DNA of 64,000 bases. It comes from Acinetobacter sp. WC-141 (GTDB lineage Bacteria > Pseudomonadota > Gammaproteobacteria > Pseudomonadales > Moraxellaceae). Both the position numbers and the translations under genes were made by a program. Below the pieces are notes generated by a model. That model saw only the letters and a list, made by a program, of their open reading frames with translations, did no database searches and had not been told where the DNA came from. The stretch spans positions 62,001 through 126,000 of the forward strand of contig NZ_AMSS01000044.1 of NCBI RefSeq assembly GCF_000313935.1, written 5' to 3'. Of this stretch, positions 36,894-47,019 are shown in pieces (within the stretch, counting starts at the first letter, position 1; every line of letters starts with the position of its first letter).

Positions 36894-36940
36894 AATTTGA
36901 ATCTATAAAGATAATTAGGCAGATAATAAACAAAACTGGA

Positions 36941-36969
36941 TTGGCACTAAAAGCTTTTCCAAGTACAAT
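36941..36969 (+). promoter_or_regulatory. Promoter of ahcY
   Basis: TTGGCA, 17-nt spacer, TACAAT. The predicted start site near 36976 falls only a few nt before the riboswitch. Confidence 0.7.
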
Positions 36970-36978
36970 GTTGCGCTA

Positions 36979-37076
36979 GTCGAGGGATGCTGCGACAAAT
37001 GATCGGCACTAAAGATCAATTTGCCAGGCTCGACAATCGGTTAAACACTCGTTTTAACCAACAACGGCATCCGCGA
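36979..37076 (+). promoter_or_regulatory. SAH riboswitch upstream of ahcY
   Basis: The S-adenosylhomocysteine riboswitch core is recognisable: CGAGGGATGCTGCGAC, then GCCAGGCTCGAC, then CAACGGCATCCGCG. Two pairings interleave: GTCGAG (36979-36984) with CTCGAC (37029-37034), and GGATGC (36985-36990) with GCATCC (37067-37072), giving the expected pseudoknot. Binding of SAH is expected to turn ahcY on; the gene starts 40 nt downstream. Confidence 0.93.
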
Positions 37077-37115
37077 ACAGAACGATCCATACTATTTTTT
37101 CCCTAGGAGATCCTG

Positions 37116-38498
37116 ATGAACGCGGTTAATGCTTCATTTACAGATTACAAAGTTGCTGACATCTCACTTGCTGACTACGGTCGTAAAGAAATCAAACTTG
37201 CTGAAGCAGAAATGCCAGCTTTAATTGGTTTACGTAAACGTTATGCGGCGTCTAAACCACTTGCTGGTGCAAAAATCCTTGGTTGTATCCATATGACCAT
37301 TCAAACAGCGGTTCTTATTGAAACGCTTATTGAATTAGGTGCGGAAGTTCGTTGGACTTCATGTAACATTTTCTCGACTCAAGACCATGCTGCTGCTGCA
37401 ATTGCTGCTCGCGGTATTCCTGTTTTTGCTTGGAAAGGCGAAACTGAAGAAGAATATGTATGGTGCCTTGAACAACAAATTAATGTAAATGGTCAGCCTT
37501 GGGATGCCAACATGATCTTGGATGATGGCGGTGACTTAACTGCTCTTGTTCATGAAAAATATCCAGCTCTTTTAGAACGCATTCACGGTATTACCGAAGA
37601 AACTACAACAGGTGTTCAACGTCTTATCGAAATGTGGAAAGACGGTTCTTTGAAAGTACCTGCAATCAACGTAAATGACTCGGTTACTAAATCTAAAAAC
37701 GACAACAAATATGGTTGCCGTCACTCATTAAATGATGCAATCAAACGCGCAACTGACATGCTTTTGTCTGGCCGTCGTGCGCTTGTGATCGGTTATGGTG
37801 ACGTAGGTAAAGGTTCTGCTCAATCTTTACGTCAAGAAGGCATGATCGTTCGTGTAACTGAAGTTGACCCTATTTGTGCAATGCAAGCATGTATGGACGG
37901 CTATGAAGTTGTATCTCCATACAAAAACGGCGTACAAACAGGTAAAAAAGAAGATATTAACCAAGATTTACTTGGCAACACTGACCTTGTTGTAACGACT
38001 ACTGGTAACTACCACGTATGTGACGCTGCAATGTTAGACAGTTTAAAAGCTGGCGCAGTTGTATGTAACATTGGTCACTTTGACACAGAAATCGATACTG
38101 CTTATTTACGTGGTTACAAGTGGGTTGAAGTTAAGCCACAAGTTCACCAAGTTTATCGTTCAGAAGATGAAAATAACTACCTCATTCTTCTTTCTGAAGG
38201 TCGCCTTGTGAACTTAGGTAATGCAACGGGTCACCCATCACGTGTAATGGATGGTTCTTTTGCTAACCAAGTATTAGGCCAAATTCACTTATTCCAAGAG
38301 AAATTTGCTGACCTTCCTGCAAATGAAAAAGCTGCAAAAATTCGTGTAGAAGTTCTTCCTAAGAAACTTGATGAAGAAGTTGCTGCGGCAATGGTTGCAG
38401 GTTTCGGTGGTGTACTTACCCAATTAACTCAGGAGCAAGCCGGCTATTTAGGCGTTGCTGTTGAGGGACCATTCAAGTCTGACGCTTACAAATACTAA
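37116..38498 (+). CDS. ahcY: S-adenosylhomocysteinase
   Basis: 460-aa NAD-dependent hydrolase splitting S-adenosylhomocysteine into adenosine and homocysteine, clearing the inhibitor made by all methyltransferases. Motifs: [43 protein letters not shown] (in parts), NAD site [17 protein letters not shown] and C-terminal KSDAYKY that closes the dimer. AGGAGA precedes the ATG. Controlled by the SAH riboswitch. A terminator separates it from metF, which can use its homocysteine product through the methionine cycle. Confidence 0.97.
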   Translation: MNAVNASFTDYKVADISLADYGRKEIKLAEAEMPALIGLRKRYAASKPLAGAKILGCIHMTIQTAVLIETLIELGAEVRWTSCNIFSTQDHAAAAIAARGIPVFAWKGETEEEYVWCLEQQINVNGQPWDANMILDDGGDLTALVHEKYPALLERIHGITEETTTGVQRLIEMWKDGSLKVPAINVNDSVTKSKNDNKYGCRHSLNDAIKRATDMLLSGRRALVIGYGDVGKGSAQSLRQEGMIVRVTEVDPICAMQACMDGYEVVSPYKNGVQTGKKEDINQDLLGNTDLVVTTTGNYHVCDAAMLDSLKAGAVVCNIGHFDTEIDTAYLRGYKWVEVKPQVHQVYRSEDENNYLILLSEGRLVNLGNATGHPSRVMDGSFANQVLGQIHLFQEKFADLPANEKAAKIRVEVLPKKLDEEVAAAMVAGFGGVLTQLTQEQAGYLGVAVEGPFKSDAYKY

Positions 38499-38504
38499 GA
38501 ACTT

Positions 38505-38536
38505 AAGGGCAGACGGTGAACCGACTGCCCTTTTTT
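38505..38536 (+). terminator. Terminator between ahcY and metF
   Basis: AAGGGCAG / CTGCCCTT outer stem with an inner CGGT / ACCG stem and T6. It should end most ahcY transcripts before metF. Confidence 0.88.
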
Positions 38537-38572
38537 CTAAAAATATTGTTTCGCTGTTTACAAGGATTTGAC

Positions 38573-39409
38573 ATGACTAAACGTATACCCATTTCTTTTG
38601 AATTTTTCCCACCAAAAACTGATGCCGGTGCTGAAAAACTTCGTATTGTTCATCAAGAATTACAACTATTAAATCCAGATTTCTTCTCGATTACTTATGG
38701 TGCTGGTGGTTCTACTCGTGAACGCACGCTTGCTGCTATTGACGATTTCAATGGTAAAGGTACACCAGTTGCACCTCACCTTTCGTGCATTGGTGATGAT
38801 AAAGCGCGTATTGCTGAACTACTCGACCTCTATAAAGCACAAGGTATTAACCGTATTGTTGCTCTACGCGGTGACTTACCTTCTGGTCAAGTTGGCCTTG
38901 GCGAACTTCCTTATGCTCAAGATTTAGTACGTTTTATTCGTGAGCATTCAGGTGATCATTTCCATATTGAAGTTGCAGCTTATCCAGAAATGCATCCTCA
39001 AGCTGAAAATCTTGATTCAGATATCCAACGTTTTATAGAAAAAGTACAAGCTGGTGCTAATGCAGGAATTACCCAATTCTTCTTTAATCCAGATTCATAT
39101 TTTTATTTTATGGAGCGCTTAGAAAAAGCTGGAGTTAATATTCCGGTGGCTCCTGGCATTATGCCGATTACCAACGCCAGCAACTTAATCCGCTTTGCTG
39201 ATGGTACTGGGGCAGAAATTCCTCGTTGGATTCGTAAGCAATTACAAGCCTATGGAGATGACAGCGAGAGTATTAAAGCTTTTGGTCATGAAGTTGTTGT
39301 GAAGCTATGTGAGCGCCTCATTGCAGGTGGTGCACCAAGCTTACATTTCTATTCAATGAATCAAGTCGAACCAACTCGTCAACTCGTTGTTGATCTTGGT
39401 TTAAATTAA
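38573..39409 (+). CDS. metF: 5,10-Methylenetetrahydrofolate reductase
   Basis: 278-aa FAD-dependent TIM-barrel enzyme making 5-methyl-tetrahydrofolate for methionine synthesis. Motifs: ISFEFFPPKTDAGAEKL (catalytic Glu in the EFFPP segment), FFSITYGAGGSTRERT, HLSCIGDDKARI, RGDLP and AGITQFFFNPDSYFYF. The ATG at 38573 with AAGGA nearby is chosen over an upstream GTG at 38516 that lies inside the terminator. The product of glyA feeds this step, and ahcY supplies the homocysteine. Confidence 0.96.
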   Translation: MTKRIPISFEFFPPKTDAGAEKLRIVHQELQLLNPDFFSITYGAGGSTRERTLAAIDDFNGKGTPVAPHLSCIGDDKARIAELLDLYKAQGINRIVALRGDLPSGQVGLGELPYAQDLVRFIREHSGDHFHIEVAAYPEMHPQAENLDSDIQRFIEKVQAGANAGITQFFFNPDSYFYFMERLEKAGVNIPVAPGIMPITNASNLIRFADGTGAEIPRWIRKQLQAYGDDSESIKAFGHEVVVKLCERLIAGGAPSLHFYSMNQVEPTRQLVVDLGLN

Positions 39410-39427
39410 TTTTGTAAGGCGTACCCA

Positions 39428-40150
39428 ATGAACCGTTTTTTTATCGAAACTGAACTTACAGTTGGTTCAACTATTCAACTAACTGAATCAGTATTTCATC
39501 ATTGGGTGCGTGTTTTACGTGCACAATTACAAGAACAAGCGACTCTCTTTAATGGTCAAGGCGGCGAATATCTGGCTACATTGACCGAAATTAATAAAAA
39601 AAATGCTTTTGTCACAATTGAGAATTTTAACCCTGCAAATCGTAACGCCCCATTTAAAGCAGTTCTGGGACAGGTCATGAGTAAAGGTGACCGAATGGAT
39701 TATGCCATTCAAAAAGCCACTGAACTGGGTGTAAGCCAAATTCAATTGCTTACCAGTGACCGCTGTGAAATGCGCTTAAAATACGATCGAGATCAAAAAA
39801 AATTAGATCACTGGCAAGCGGTTGCAATTGCAGCATGTGAACAATGTGGATTAAACCTAGTTCCAGAAGTCTTAGCACCCATTTCTCTAAGTGAATGGAT
39901 AAGTTCTTCTGAACTTCCTCAATCTAAATTTGTTTTAGCACCAGAAAAAGAACAAAGAGATGTATTAGCCGGTATTCAACCCGAACTGGCCCTTTTGATT
40001 GGACCAGAAGGCGGTTTAAGTGAAAATGAAATTACTCAAGCCAATCAAGCTGGTTTTATGAATTGGTGTATTGGTGACCGCGTCTTACGTACAGAAACTG
40101 CGCCTGTAGTTGCCTTGTCTATTTTAAATTATCGATTTTTATCCACCTGA
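39428..40150 (+). CDS. rsmE: 16S rRNA (uracil-1498-N3)-methyltransferase
   Basis: 240-aa SPOUT-class enzyme using SAM. An N-terminal PUA-like domain (HHWVRVLRAQLQEQATLFNGQG) precedes the knotted domain with LGQVMSKGDRMDYAIQKATELGVSQIQLLTSDRCEMRLKYDR (in parts), LLIGPEGGLSENEI and LGDRVLRTETAPVVAL-type ending (here IGDRVLRTETAP). It starts 18 nt after metF and may be co-transcribed; its reaction releases SAH, the substrate of AhcY. Confidence 0.94.
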   Translation: MNRFFIETELTVGSTIQLTESVFHHWVRVLRAQLQEQATLFNGQGGEYLATLTEINKKNAFVTIENFNPANRNAPFKAVLGQVMSKGDRMDYAIQKATELGVSQIQLLTSDRCEMRLKYDRDQKKLDHWQAVAIAACEQCGLNLVPEVLAPISLSEWISSSELPQSKFVLAPEKEQRDVLAGIQPELALLIGPEGGLSENEITQANQAGFMNWCIGDRVLRTETAPVVALSILNYRFLST

Positions 40151-40284
40151 GTTCATTGAACATTGATTAAATCGTTATTTAAAGTTAATTTACTTTTATT
40201 GTATGAATAAAATTTCAAATTCTTTATCACTGATAAATCAGATTCTTTCTGTATATATGTAAAAAAATAGGATAGAAAAATCTT

Positions 40285-43137
40285 ATGTCTGGGCTTCAGG
40301 AAGAATATCTACAGCATCAAACGAAAATTGAACAGCTTAAACTTTCAATTCAATATATACGCTGGTATTTGATTAGCTTAATATTACTCTGCCTGATTTC
40401 ATATGCTATTTTTTCCTATTATTTTTCATCATCAATAACAACATTTAGTTGGTCTATGGGCCTTACTATAATATCTTTTATATGCTTATGGTTTATTCCA
40501 AATATTTTAACCAATTACCGTACTATTGATTTTATTAAAAAAGCCGACCTTATCTTACAAAGTATTTGTTTTATTTCAGGAATTTTACTTGGAATAAACG
40601 TTACAGTTATTCATTTTTATCTTCCGGCAGAATTGGTTGCCCTACCAGATGCTCATATTTTAATTGCTTTGTTTATTACTTCTGCTCATATCATTGGACT
40701 GACCTTTTTAACGCAACAACCCCGATATTTCTATCTTTTATTCATTCCCAGTACCTTACCCCTATTAATTGCTCAATTTACACATACGCCCATTACTCAA
40801 CTACCTTTTTATTTCGCTTACAATATAGCTTTTGTCGCTACTGTACTCTGCGCATACGCAACTCAACGTAACTATAAAAAGATTTCTCAACTATTATTTA
40901 AAAATAAACAGCTCGTTCAAATTTCAGATCAACATACTCAGTGGGCTGAAGAGTTATGTGTACAGCTGCAACAAGAAGTGAACAAATCAAAAGATATTGA
41001 AGCCCAGCTCCAATTTAATAACCATTTGCTTGAACAAAAAGTACGAGAGCGCACTTACGATCTCACCAAAATGAATGAGCAATTGGAAAGCCATCATTAC
41101 AATTTAGCTTTTACACATGAAACTGCTGGTATTCGGCCTTGGGACTGGGATATTGAAAATCAAAAATTAGAAATTACGTTTTTCGATCAACAAAAGCAAA
41201 CACAGACGACCGTTATTCATCTCAATAGCATTTTAGACCGCGTACATCCAAGTGATAAAAAACTTTTTGAAGAGCGTTTAAAACAACATATAGAAGGAAT
41301 TACAGATCATTTTAATATCAATTTCAGGATATTACGACGAGATGGCTCATGGCGATGGATTCAGGATGTAGGGCGGGTCATTACAAGAGATCCTAAAACA
41401 CAAAAAGCACTTCGTATGGTAGGTATGACCCGAGATATACATCAAGAGAAAAAAGATCAAGAACACTTAAGGCTATCGGCAATTGTGCTTGAACAGGCGG
41501 CCGAAGGTATATTTATTCTAGATGAGCACCTAAACTATATTGATATTAATCCTTACTACGAAAAATTAACCGGATTCTCTAAATCAGAACTATTAAATAA
41601 AAAATTATTTAGCATTGCGATGAATCAAAAAGAATTACAACAACAATTTCATACCTCAATTACCCAACAGCTCCTCGAAACTGGAGAATATATGGGCCAA
41701 TTTGATGAAAAGTTTAGTTCTGGCAAAAGCGTATATTTGTGGTTACACATCAATGTGGTTAAAGATGAATTCCATCAAATCACAAATTATATTGGATTTG
41801 CACGTGACCTCACTGAGCAAAAACGTCAGGAACAGCATCTATCCTATTTAAAAAATTATGATAGTCTCACTCACCTGCCTAATCGTCTTTACTATTACAA
41901 TCAATTACATCAATATCTTGTAAACCCTTCATATAACATTAAAAATTTAGCTCTAATACGAGTAAATATTGACCGCTTCCGTGCTTTTAATGAGTTTTTA
42001 AATAATGATAGTGGCGATGAACTGCTTAAACAGTTTGCTCAGCGTTTACGCTTAATCAATATTAATGCAATTTTGGTTGCCTATTTAAATAGTGACGATT
42101 TTGCAATTATTTATGAAATTTCTCCCATTCATCCAAATATTGAGCAATATTGCCAAAATATTTTACAAGCGCTCAACGCACCTTTTTATATTGATAATCA
42201 CGAATATTTTATTACGGCATCAATCGGTGTTGCATGCTTTCCTGAGCATGGCCGACAAATTGATCATCTTAACAACCATGCAGAACAAGCACTTTCAGAA
42301 GCAAAACGCTTAGGAGGCAATACCATTTCTTACTATTGCAATAAAGCAGAGCATCCATATAAAACTGCTGATTTAGAACAAGAGTTACGCAAAGCCATTC
42401 AAAATGATGAATTTGTCGTTTATTACCAACCAAAAATTAGTCTACTCGATCATTCAGTGATAGGTTTTGAAGCATTAATTCGTTGGCAACATCCCGAAAA
42501 GGGATTAGTTCTGCCAAATATGTTTATACCTTTTGCTGAACGTAGTAGCCTGATTTCGGACATTGGTAAAGTCGTTTTAGATAAAGTTGGAAAACAGCTC
42601 CAAGAATGGAAAAGCCAAGGCTACACAAACATTCAAGTTTCAGTGAATATTGTTGCCCAGCAAATACATCGTGGCTTATTACTCAATGATCTAGATGAGG
42701 TTTTGCAAAAATATAATATACAAGGTTCAGATCTAGAACTTGAGATTACTGAGTCGGCTCTTTTGGACAATACTGATAACGTCAAAACGCTATTACATGC
42801 AATAAAACAGCGGGATATCTCAATTGCTCTAGATGACTTTGGTACAGGTTATTCCTCTTTAGCGTATCTGACAGAATATCCAATTGATGTATTAAAAATT
42901 GATCGGGCTTTCATTTCTAAAATCGGTGATCACAAACAAGAAGCTATTGTAAATGCCATGATTGCAATGGGTAAAAGCATGGGGCTTAAACTGGTGGCTG
43001 AAGGTGTAGAAACAGAGGAACAAGTTGCCTATTTACAAAAACAGCAATGTGATTTTTTACAAGGCTATTTCTTTAGTCGACCTATCCCGGCTGAGCAGAT
43101 TATTCCTTATCTACAAACAAATCCGCCTACTTTTTAA
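40285..43137 (+). CDS. Membrane PAS-GGDEF-EAL protein, probable c-di-GMP phosphodiesterase
   Basis: 950-aa signalling protein. Residues about 25-205 carry several membrane helices, followed by a coiled coil (about 210-265), two PAS domains with PAC motifs (about 270-395, RILRRDGSWRWIQDVGRVITRD; 400-515), a GGDEF domain and a C-terminal EAL domain. The GGDEF signature is degenerate (NSDDF, residues 602-606), so cyclase activity is unlikely. The EAL domain looks complete: E729-A-L in GFEALIRWQHP, ELEITES, ALDDFGTGYSSLAYL, LKIDRAFI and VAEGVETEEQ. Likely lowers c-di-GMP in response to a signal sensed by membrane or PAS domains. Monocistronic. Confidence 0.9.
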   Translation: MSGLQEEYLQHQTKIEQLKLSIQYIRWYLISLILLCLISYAIFSYYFSSSITTFSWSMGLTIISFICLWFIPNILTNYRTIDFIKKADLILQSICFISGILLGINVTVIHFYLPAELVALPDAHILIALFITSAHIIGLTFLTQQPRYFYLLFIPSTLPLLIAQFTHTPITQLPFYFAYNIAFVATVLCAYATQRNYKKISQLLFKNKQLVQISDQHTQWAEELCVQLQQEVNKSKDIEAQLQFNNHLLEQKVRERTYDLTKMNEQLESHHYNLAFTHETAGIRPWDWDIENQKLEITFFDQQKQTQTTVIHLNSILDRVHPSDKKLFEERLKQHIEGITDHFNINFRILRRDGSWRWIQDVGRVITRDPKTQKALRMVGMTRDIHQEKKDQEHLRLSAIVLEQAAEGIFILDEHLNYIDINPYYEKLTGFSKSELLNKKLFSIAMNQKELQQQFHTSITQQLLETGEYMGQFDEKFSSGKSVYLWLHINVVKDEFHQITNYIGFARDLTEQKRQEQHLSYLKNYDSLTHLPNRLYYYNQLHQYLVNPSYNIKNLALIRVNIDRFRAFNEFLNNDSGDELLKQFAQRLRLININAILVAYLNSDDFAIIYEISPIHPNIEQYCQNILQALNAPFYIDNHEYFITASIGVACFPEHGRQIDHLNNHAEQALSEAKRLGGNTISYYCNKAEHPYKTADLEQELRKAIQNDEFVVYYQPKISLLDHSVIGFEALIRWQHPEKGLVLPNMFIPFAERSSLISDIGKVVLDKVGKQLQEWKSQGYTNIQVSVNIVAQQIHRGLLLNDLDEVLQKYNIQGSDLELEITESALLDNTDNVKTLLHAIKQRDISIALDDFGTGYSSLAYLTEYPIDVLKIDRAFISKIGDHKQEAIVNAMIAMGKSMGLKLVAEGVETEEQVAYLQKQQCDFLQGYFFSRPIPAEQIIPYLQTNPPTF

Positions 43138-43140
43138 TTG

Positions 43141-43203
43141 TTCTCACAGACTATTTTCACATATGCCGCTTTTTCCAAAAATGAGCGTTTTTGACTGTGA
43201 GAA
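43141..43203. repeat. Inverted repeat downstream of the EAL gene
   Basis: TTCTCACAG and CTGTGAGAA form a perfect 9-bp outer stem around 45 nt that includes a weaker GCT-TTTT / AAAA-TGAGC inner pairing. It is directly after the stop codon of the EAL gene. No T-run at the base; a 3'-end structure or processing site. Confidence 0.4.
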
Positions 43204-43375
43204 ATAAAGAAGTAGTGTTATATTCTTTAGCATTTAGCTCACTACAGGGCTATTGGCAATTCGTCTACTATTCTCTTAATTGGTAAAAATTAAAGCATAG
43301 TAAAATAACTGAATTGCCTTCTCCCTGAATGAGTGATTTGACTAGTTTGCTTTTTTGTATCAAATAGAGACTCAG

Positions 43376-45646
43376 ATGGACGATCAATCTTTAAAACAGG
43401 CCGCTTTAAATTACCATGAATATCCAAACCCAGGGAAAATCAGCGTCACCCCAAGTAAGCAACTTGTCAACCAACGAGATTTGGCTTTAGCCTACTCACC
43501 AGGAGTTGCCGCGCCATGTTTAGAGATTGAACGTGATCCATCAACTGCTGCTAAATATACAGCACGCGGAAACTTGGTTGCTGTAGTAACTAACGGTACT
43601 GCTGTTCTTGGTTTAGGTAATATTGGCCCATTGGCTTCTAAACCTGTAATGGAAGGTAAAGGCGTTCTTTTCAAGAAGTTTGCTGGTGTTGACGTATTTG
43701 ACATCGAAATTGCAGAAAACGATCCAGATAAAATCGTGGATATTGTTGCCTCTCTTGAGCCAACTTTCGGTGGTATCAACCTCGAAGACATTAAAGCGCC
43801 AGAATGTTTCTATATTGAAAAGAAACTTCGTGAACGCATGAAAATTCCTGTATTCCATGACGATCAACATGGTACAAGTATTATTGTAGGTTCAGCTTTG
43901 CTCAATGCATTGCAACTTGTAAATAAAAAAATTGATGAAATCAAAATCGTTGCTTCAGGTGCAGGTGCAGCAGCACTTTCATGTTTAGACTTGCTTTGTG
44001 CGCTTGGTGCTAAAAAAGAAAATATTATTGTTGCCGATTCTCGTGGTCTATTAACAACTTCACGTGAAGGCCTAGACGAATCTAAAAAACGTTATGTTCA
44101 AGACATTACAGCATCTCAGCTTCATGAAGTAATGGCTGGCGCTGATATGTTCTTGGGTCTTTCTGCTGCTGGTATTCTCACCAAAGAAATGGTGAAACAG
44201 ATGGCTGAGAACCCTATTATTTTTGCTTTGGCGAACCCAGATCCAGAAATTTTACCTGAACATGCTCATGAAGTACGCTCTGACGTCATTATGGCAACTG
44301 GTCGTTCTGACTATCCAAACCAAGTAAACAATGCATTATGTTTCCCATACATTTTCCGTGGTGCACTTGACGTTGGCGCAACTACAATTAATGAAGACAT
44401 GAAAATTGCATGTGTACATGCAATTGCGCGTATGGCTCATGTTGAAGCTGATGCAGCAACATATGGTGAAAAATCTGCTTCATTTGGTCGTGACTATTTA
44501 ATTCCACGCCCACTTGATCAACGTTTAATTTTAGAAATTGCTCCAGCAGTTGCTAAAGCTGCAATGGACTCAGGTGTAGCAACTCGTCCTATCGAAGATT
44601 TCGCTGTATATCGTCAAAAATTGTCTGAGTTTGTCTATAACTCTGCATTCTTGATGAAGCCAATTTTTGCTCAAGCAAAAGCTGATCCAAAGCGTATTGC
44701 ATATGCGGAAGGTGAAGACGAGCGCGTATTACGTGCAGTACAAATTGCTGTTGATGAAGACTTAGCTAAACCAATTTTAGTAGGTCGTACTGCTGTAATT
44801 GAAGCTAATATCAAAAAATTAGGCTTACGTTTACAACACGGCGTAAATATTGAGATCGTAGACCAAGAACAAAACCCAATGTATGAAGAGTTTTGGAAAG
44901 ACTACTATCAAACAATGCAACGTAAAGGCATTACTGTTGAATATGCTCAACGTGAAGCTCGTCGCCGTTCAACTTTAATTGCATCTTTACTAGTTAAATT
45001 CGGTAAAGCAGACGGTATGTTATGTGGTACTTACAGTAGCTATAACATTCACCTTGACTTTGTACGTAATGTTATCGGTCTTAAAGAAGGCATGAACAAC
45101 TTCTTCACATTAAATGCATTAATGCTTGAAGATCGTAACTTGTTTATTGCAGATACCTACGTAAACACGAACCCGACTGCTGAACAACTTGCTGAAATGA
45201 CTATTTTGGCAGCTGAAGAAGTACGTCGTTTTGGTATTACTCCACGCGTAGCACTTCTTTCTCATTCAAGTTTTGGTAGCGACCAAACTGATTCAAGTGC
45301 TCAAAAAATGCGTGAAGTTTATCGTATTTTATCTGAGCAAGCTCCTGAGCTTGAAGTTGAAGGTGAAATGCATGGTGATGCAGCATTAGATGAAAACATT
45401 CGTCAATTTGCATTCCCGGGTTCACGTTTTAAAGGTTCTGCAAACTTGCTCATTATGCCAAACCTAGATGCAGCAAATATTTCATTTAACTTGTTGAAAG
45501 CGACTTCTGGTAACAATGTAACAATTGGTCCAATTTTGCTTGGCGCAGCAAAACCTGTTCATATTTTGACACCGACTGCAACTACTCGTCGTCTTATCAA
45601 TATGACTGCTTTAACTGTTGCTGAAATCCAACAACAAGAAAAGTAA
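43376..45646 (+). CDS. maeB: NADP-dependent malic enzyme with phosphotransacetylase-like domain
   Basis: 756-aa enzyme decarboxylating malate to pyruvate with NADPH formation. Residues 1-430 are the malic enzyme: [15 protein letters not shown], the metal/catalytic segment [39 protein letters not shown] (in parts), [11 protein letters not shown] and the NADP fold [16 protein letters not shown]. Residues about 435-755 resemble phosphate acetyltransferase, a regulatory domain in this family. The ATG at 43376 is preferred over the TTG at 43355, giving [22 protein letters not shown] hairpin at its 3' end runs into the cca start. Confidence 0.95.
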   Translation: MDDQSLKQAALNYHEYPNPGKISVTPSKQLVNQRDLALAYSPGVAAPCLEIERDPSTAAKYTARGNLVAVVTNGTAVLGLGNIGPLASKPVMEGKGVLFKKFAGVDVFDIEIAENDPDKIVDIVASLEPTFGGINLEDIKAPECFYIEKKLRERMKIPVFHDDQHGTSIIVGSALLNALQLVNKKIDEIKIVASGAGAAALSCLDLLCALGAKKENIIVADSRGLLTTSREGLDESKKRYVQDITASQLHEVMAGADMFLGLSAAGILTKEMVKQMAENPIIFALANPDPEILPEHAHEVRSDVIMATGRSDYPNQVNNALCFPYIFRGALDVGATTINEDMKIACVHAIARMAHVEADAATYGEKSASFGRDYLIPRPLDQRLILEIAPAVAKAAMDSGVATRPIEDFAVYRQKLSEFVYNSAFLMKPIFAQAKADPKRIAYAEGEDERVLRAVQIAVDEDLAKPILVGRTAVIEANIKKLGLRLQHGVNIEIVDQEQNPMYEEFWKDYYQTMQRKGITVEYAQREARRRSTLIASLLVKFGKADGMLCGTYSSYNIHLDFVRNVIGLKEGMNNFFTLNALMLEDRNLFIADTYVNTNPTAEQLAEMTILAAEEVRRFGITPRVALLSHSSFGSDQTDSSAQKMREVYRILSEQAPELEVEGEMHGDAALDENIRQFAFPGSRFKGSANLLIMPNLDAANISFNLLKATSGNNVTIGPILLGAAKPVHILTPTATTRRLINMTALTVAEIQQQEK

Positions 45647-45689
45647 TTTAGAAACTGCTTTTTACGAAAAGCCTCTCTAATGACTTGAG

Positions 45690-45736
45690 AAAACCTCTAT
45701 TCTGTAGCATGATTGCTTGAAGAATAGAGGTTTTTT
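45690..45736 (+). terminator. Long hairpin with T-run that contains the cca ribosome binding site
   Basis: AAAACCTCTATTCT (45690-45703) pairs perfectly over 14 bp with AGAATAGAGGTTTT (45721-45734); inside, AGCA / TGCT adds a second stem around TGAT. T6 follows on the right side. It reads as the maeB terminator, but its right arm is also the Shine-Dalgarno AGAGG of cca, whose ATG begins at 45738. Confidence 0.85.
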
Positions 45737-45737
45737 C

Positions 45738-46976
45738 ATGCAAGTGTATTTAGTAGGCGGTGCTGTCCGTGATTCTTTACTTGGGCATCCCTATCAAGAA
45801 AAAGACTATGTTGTGGTCGGTGCAACGCCGGAACACATGCTCGCCCAAGGTTTTCAACCTGTAGGCAAAGATTTTCCTGTGTTTCTTCATCCTGAAACGA
45901 AAGAAGAATATGCACTTGCACGTACTGAACGAAAGTCCGGTAAGGGATATCACGGTTTCCAATTTTTTACTGATAGCACAGTAAGTTTAGAAGAAGATTT
46001 AATTCGTCGTGATTTAACCATCAATGCCATAGCAATGGATCAAGATGGCAAATTATATGACCCCTATGGTGGTCAGACTGATTTAGAAAATAAAACCTTA
46101 CGCCATGTTTCAGAAGCTTTTGCTGAAGATCCTTTACGTGTTTTACGTGTTGCACGCTTTGCAGCTCGATATTCTGCATATGGTTTTCATATTGCGCCTG
46201 AAACATTACAGCTCATGCAAACGATGGCTGAATCAGGTGAACTTGATGCATTAACACCTGAACGAGTGTGGAAAGAAACTTCACGCGCGCTTTTAGAAGA
46301 TCATGCAGATATTTATTTTCAGACACTACGGGATTGCGGTGCATTAAAACATCTTTTCCCTGAAATTGACGCATTGTTTGGTGTCCCGCAGCGTCCCGAA
46401 TATCATCCGGAAGTAGACTGTGGCATACATACTCTCATGTCTTTACAGCAAGCATGTAAGTCAAACTACTCGCTTGATGTTCGATTTGCTGTTTTAGTAC
46501 ATGATTTGGGTAAAGCATTAACTCCTGTTAATGAACTCCCTCGCCATATCATGCATGAAGAACGCGGAGTGAAACCCGTTACTGAATTATGTGAACGTTT
46601 AAAAGTTCCAACGCAGACTCGTCAGTTAGCATTATCGGTGTGTAAAGAGCATCTAAAATGTCATCAGATTATGTCCTTAAAACCAGGAACTGTATGGCGT
46701 CTATTACAGCGTCTCGATGTATTACGTCGCCCTGAGAGAGTGGAAGCTTTTGTACAGGCATGTGAATGTGATGCTAAAGGAAGATTAGGTTTAGAAGACC
46801 GGCCTTATCCTCAAGCTCAATATATGTTAGATGCAATGCAAGTGGTTCGCTCTATTAAAGTTCAGGATTTACCAGAGAACATTAAGGGTGCTGAAATTGG
46901 TGAAATGTTAATTCAATATCGCATTGATGCTTTAACTGAGTTCAAACATCAACACCAAACACCCTCACATTCTTAA
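45738..46976 (+). CDS. cca: CCA-adding tRNA nucleotidyltransferase (HD-containing)
   Basis: 412-aa enzyme building or repairing the tRNA 3' CCA end. N-terminal nucleotidyltransferase domain: YLVGGAVRDSLLGHPYQEKDYVVVG with metal-binding EKDYVV (EDxxV/DxD equivalent), RRDLTINAIAMDQDGKLYDPYGG and RVLRVARFAARY. The HD motif VLVHDLGKALTP marks the class with added phosphohydrolase activity, as in E. coli Cca. The Met at 45738 aligns with the usual N-terminus, so the start is firm although its ribosome site lies in a hairpin. Confidence 0.95.
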   Translation: MQVYLVGGAVRDSLLGHPYQEKDYVVVGATPEHMLAQGFQPVGKDFPVFLHPETKEEYALARTERKSGKGYHGFQFFTDSTVSLEEDLIRRDLTINAIAMDQDGKLYDPYGGQTDLENKTLRHVSEAFAEDPLRVLRVARFAARYSAYGFHIAPETLQLMQTMAESGELDALTPERVWKETSRALLEDHADIYFQTLRDCGALKHLFPEIDALFGVPQRPEYHPEVDCGIHTLMSLQQACKSNYSLDVRFAVLVHDLGKALTPVNELPRHIMHEERGVKPVTELCERLKVPTQTRQLALSVCKEHLKCHQIMSLKPGTVWRLLQRLDVLRRPERVEAFVQACECDAKGRLGLEDRPYPQAQYMLDAMQVVRSIKVQDLPENIKGAEIGEMLIQYRIDALTEFKHQHQTPSHS

Positions 46977-46987
46977 TTTAAACCAAT

Positions 46988-47015
46988 AAAAAAGCCTCAT
47001 GATGAGGCTTTTTTT
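46988..47015. terminator. Bidirectional terminator between cca and the DegS-type gene
   Basis: AAAAAAGCCTCAT / ATGAGGCTTTTTT palindrome between convergent genes. Confidence 0.92.
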
Positions 47016-47019
47016 AACT

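Noticed and set aside
40566..40871. 101-codon ORF in another frame within the membrane region of the EAL protein
   Set aside because: Its Phe/Tyr/Cys/Ser-rich composition is what a frame-shifted membrane segment gives; the real frame continues without a break.
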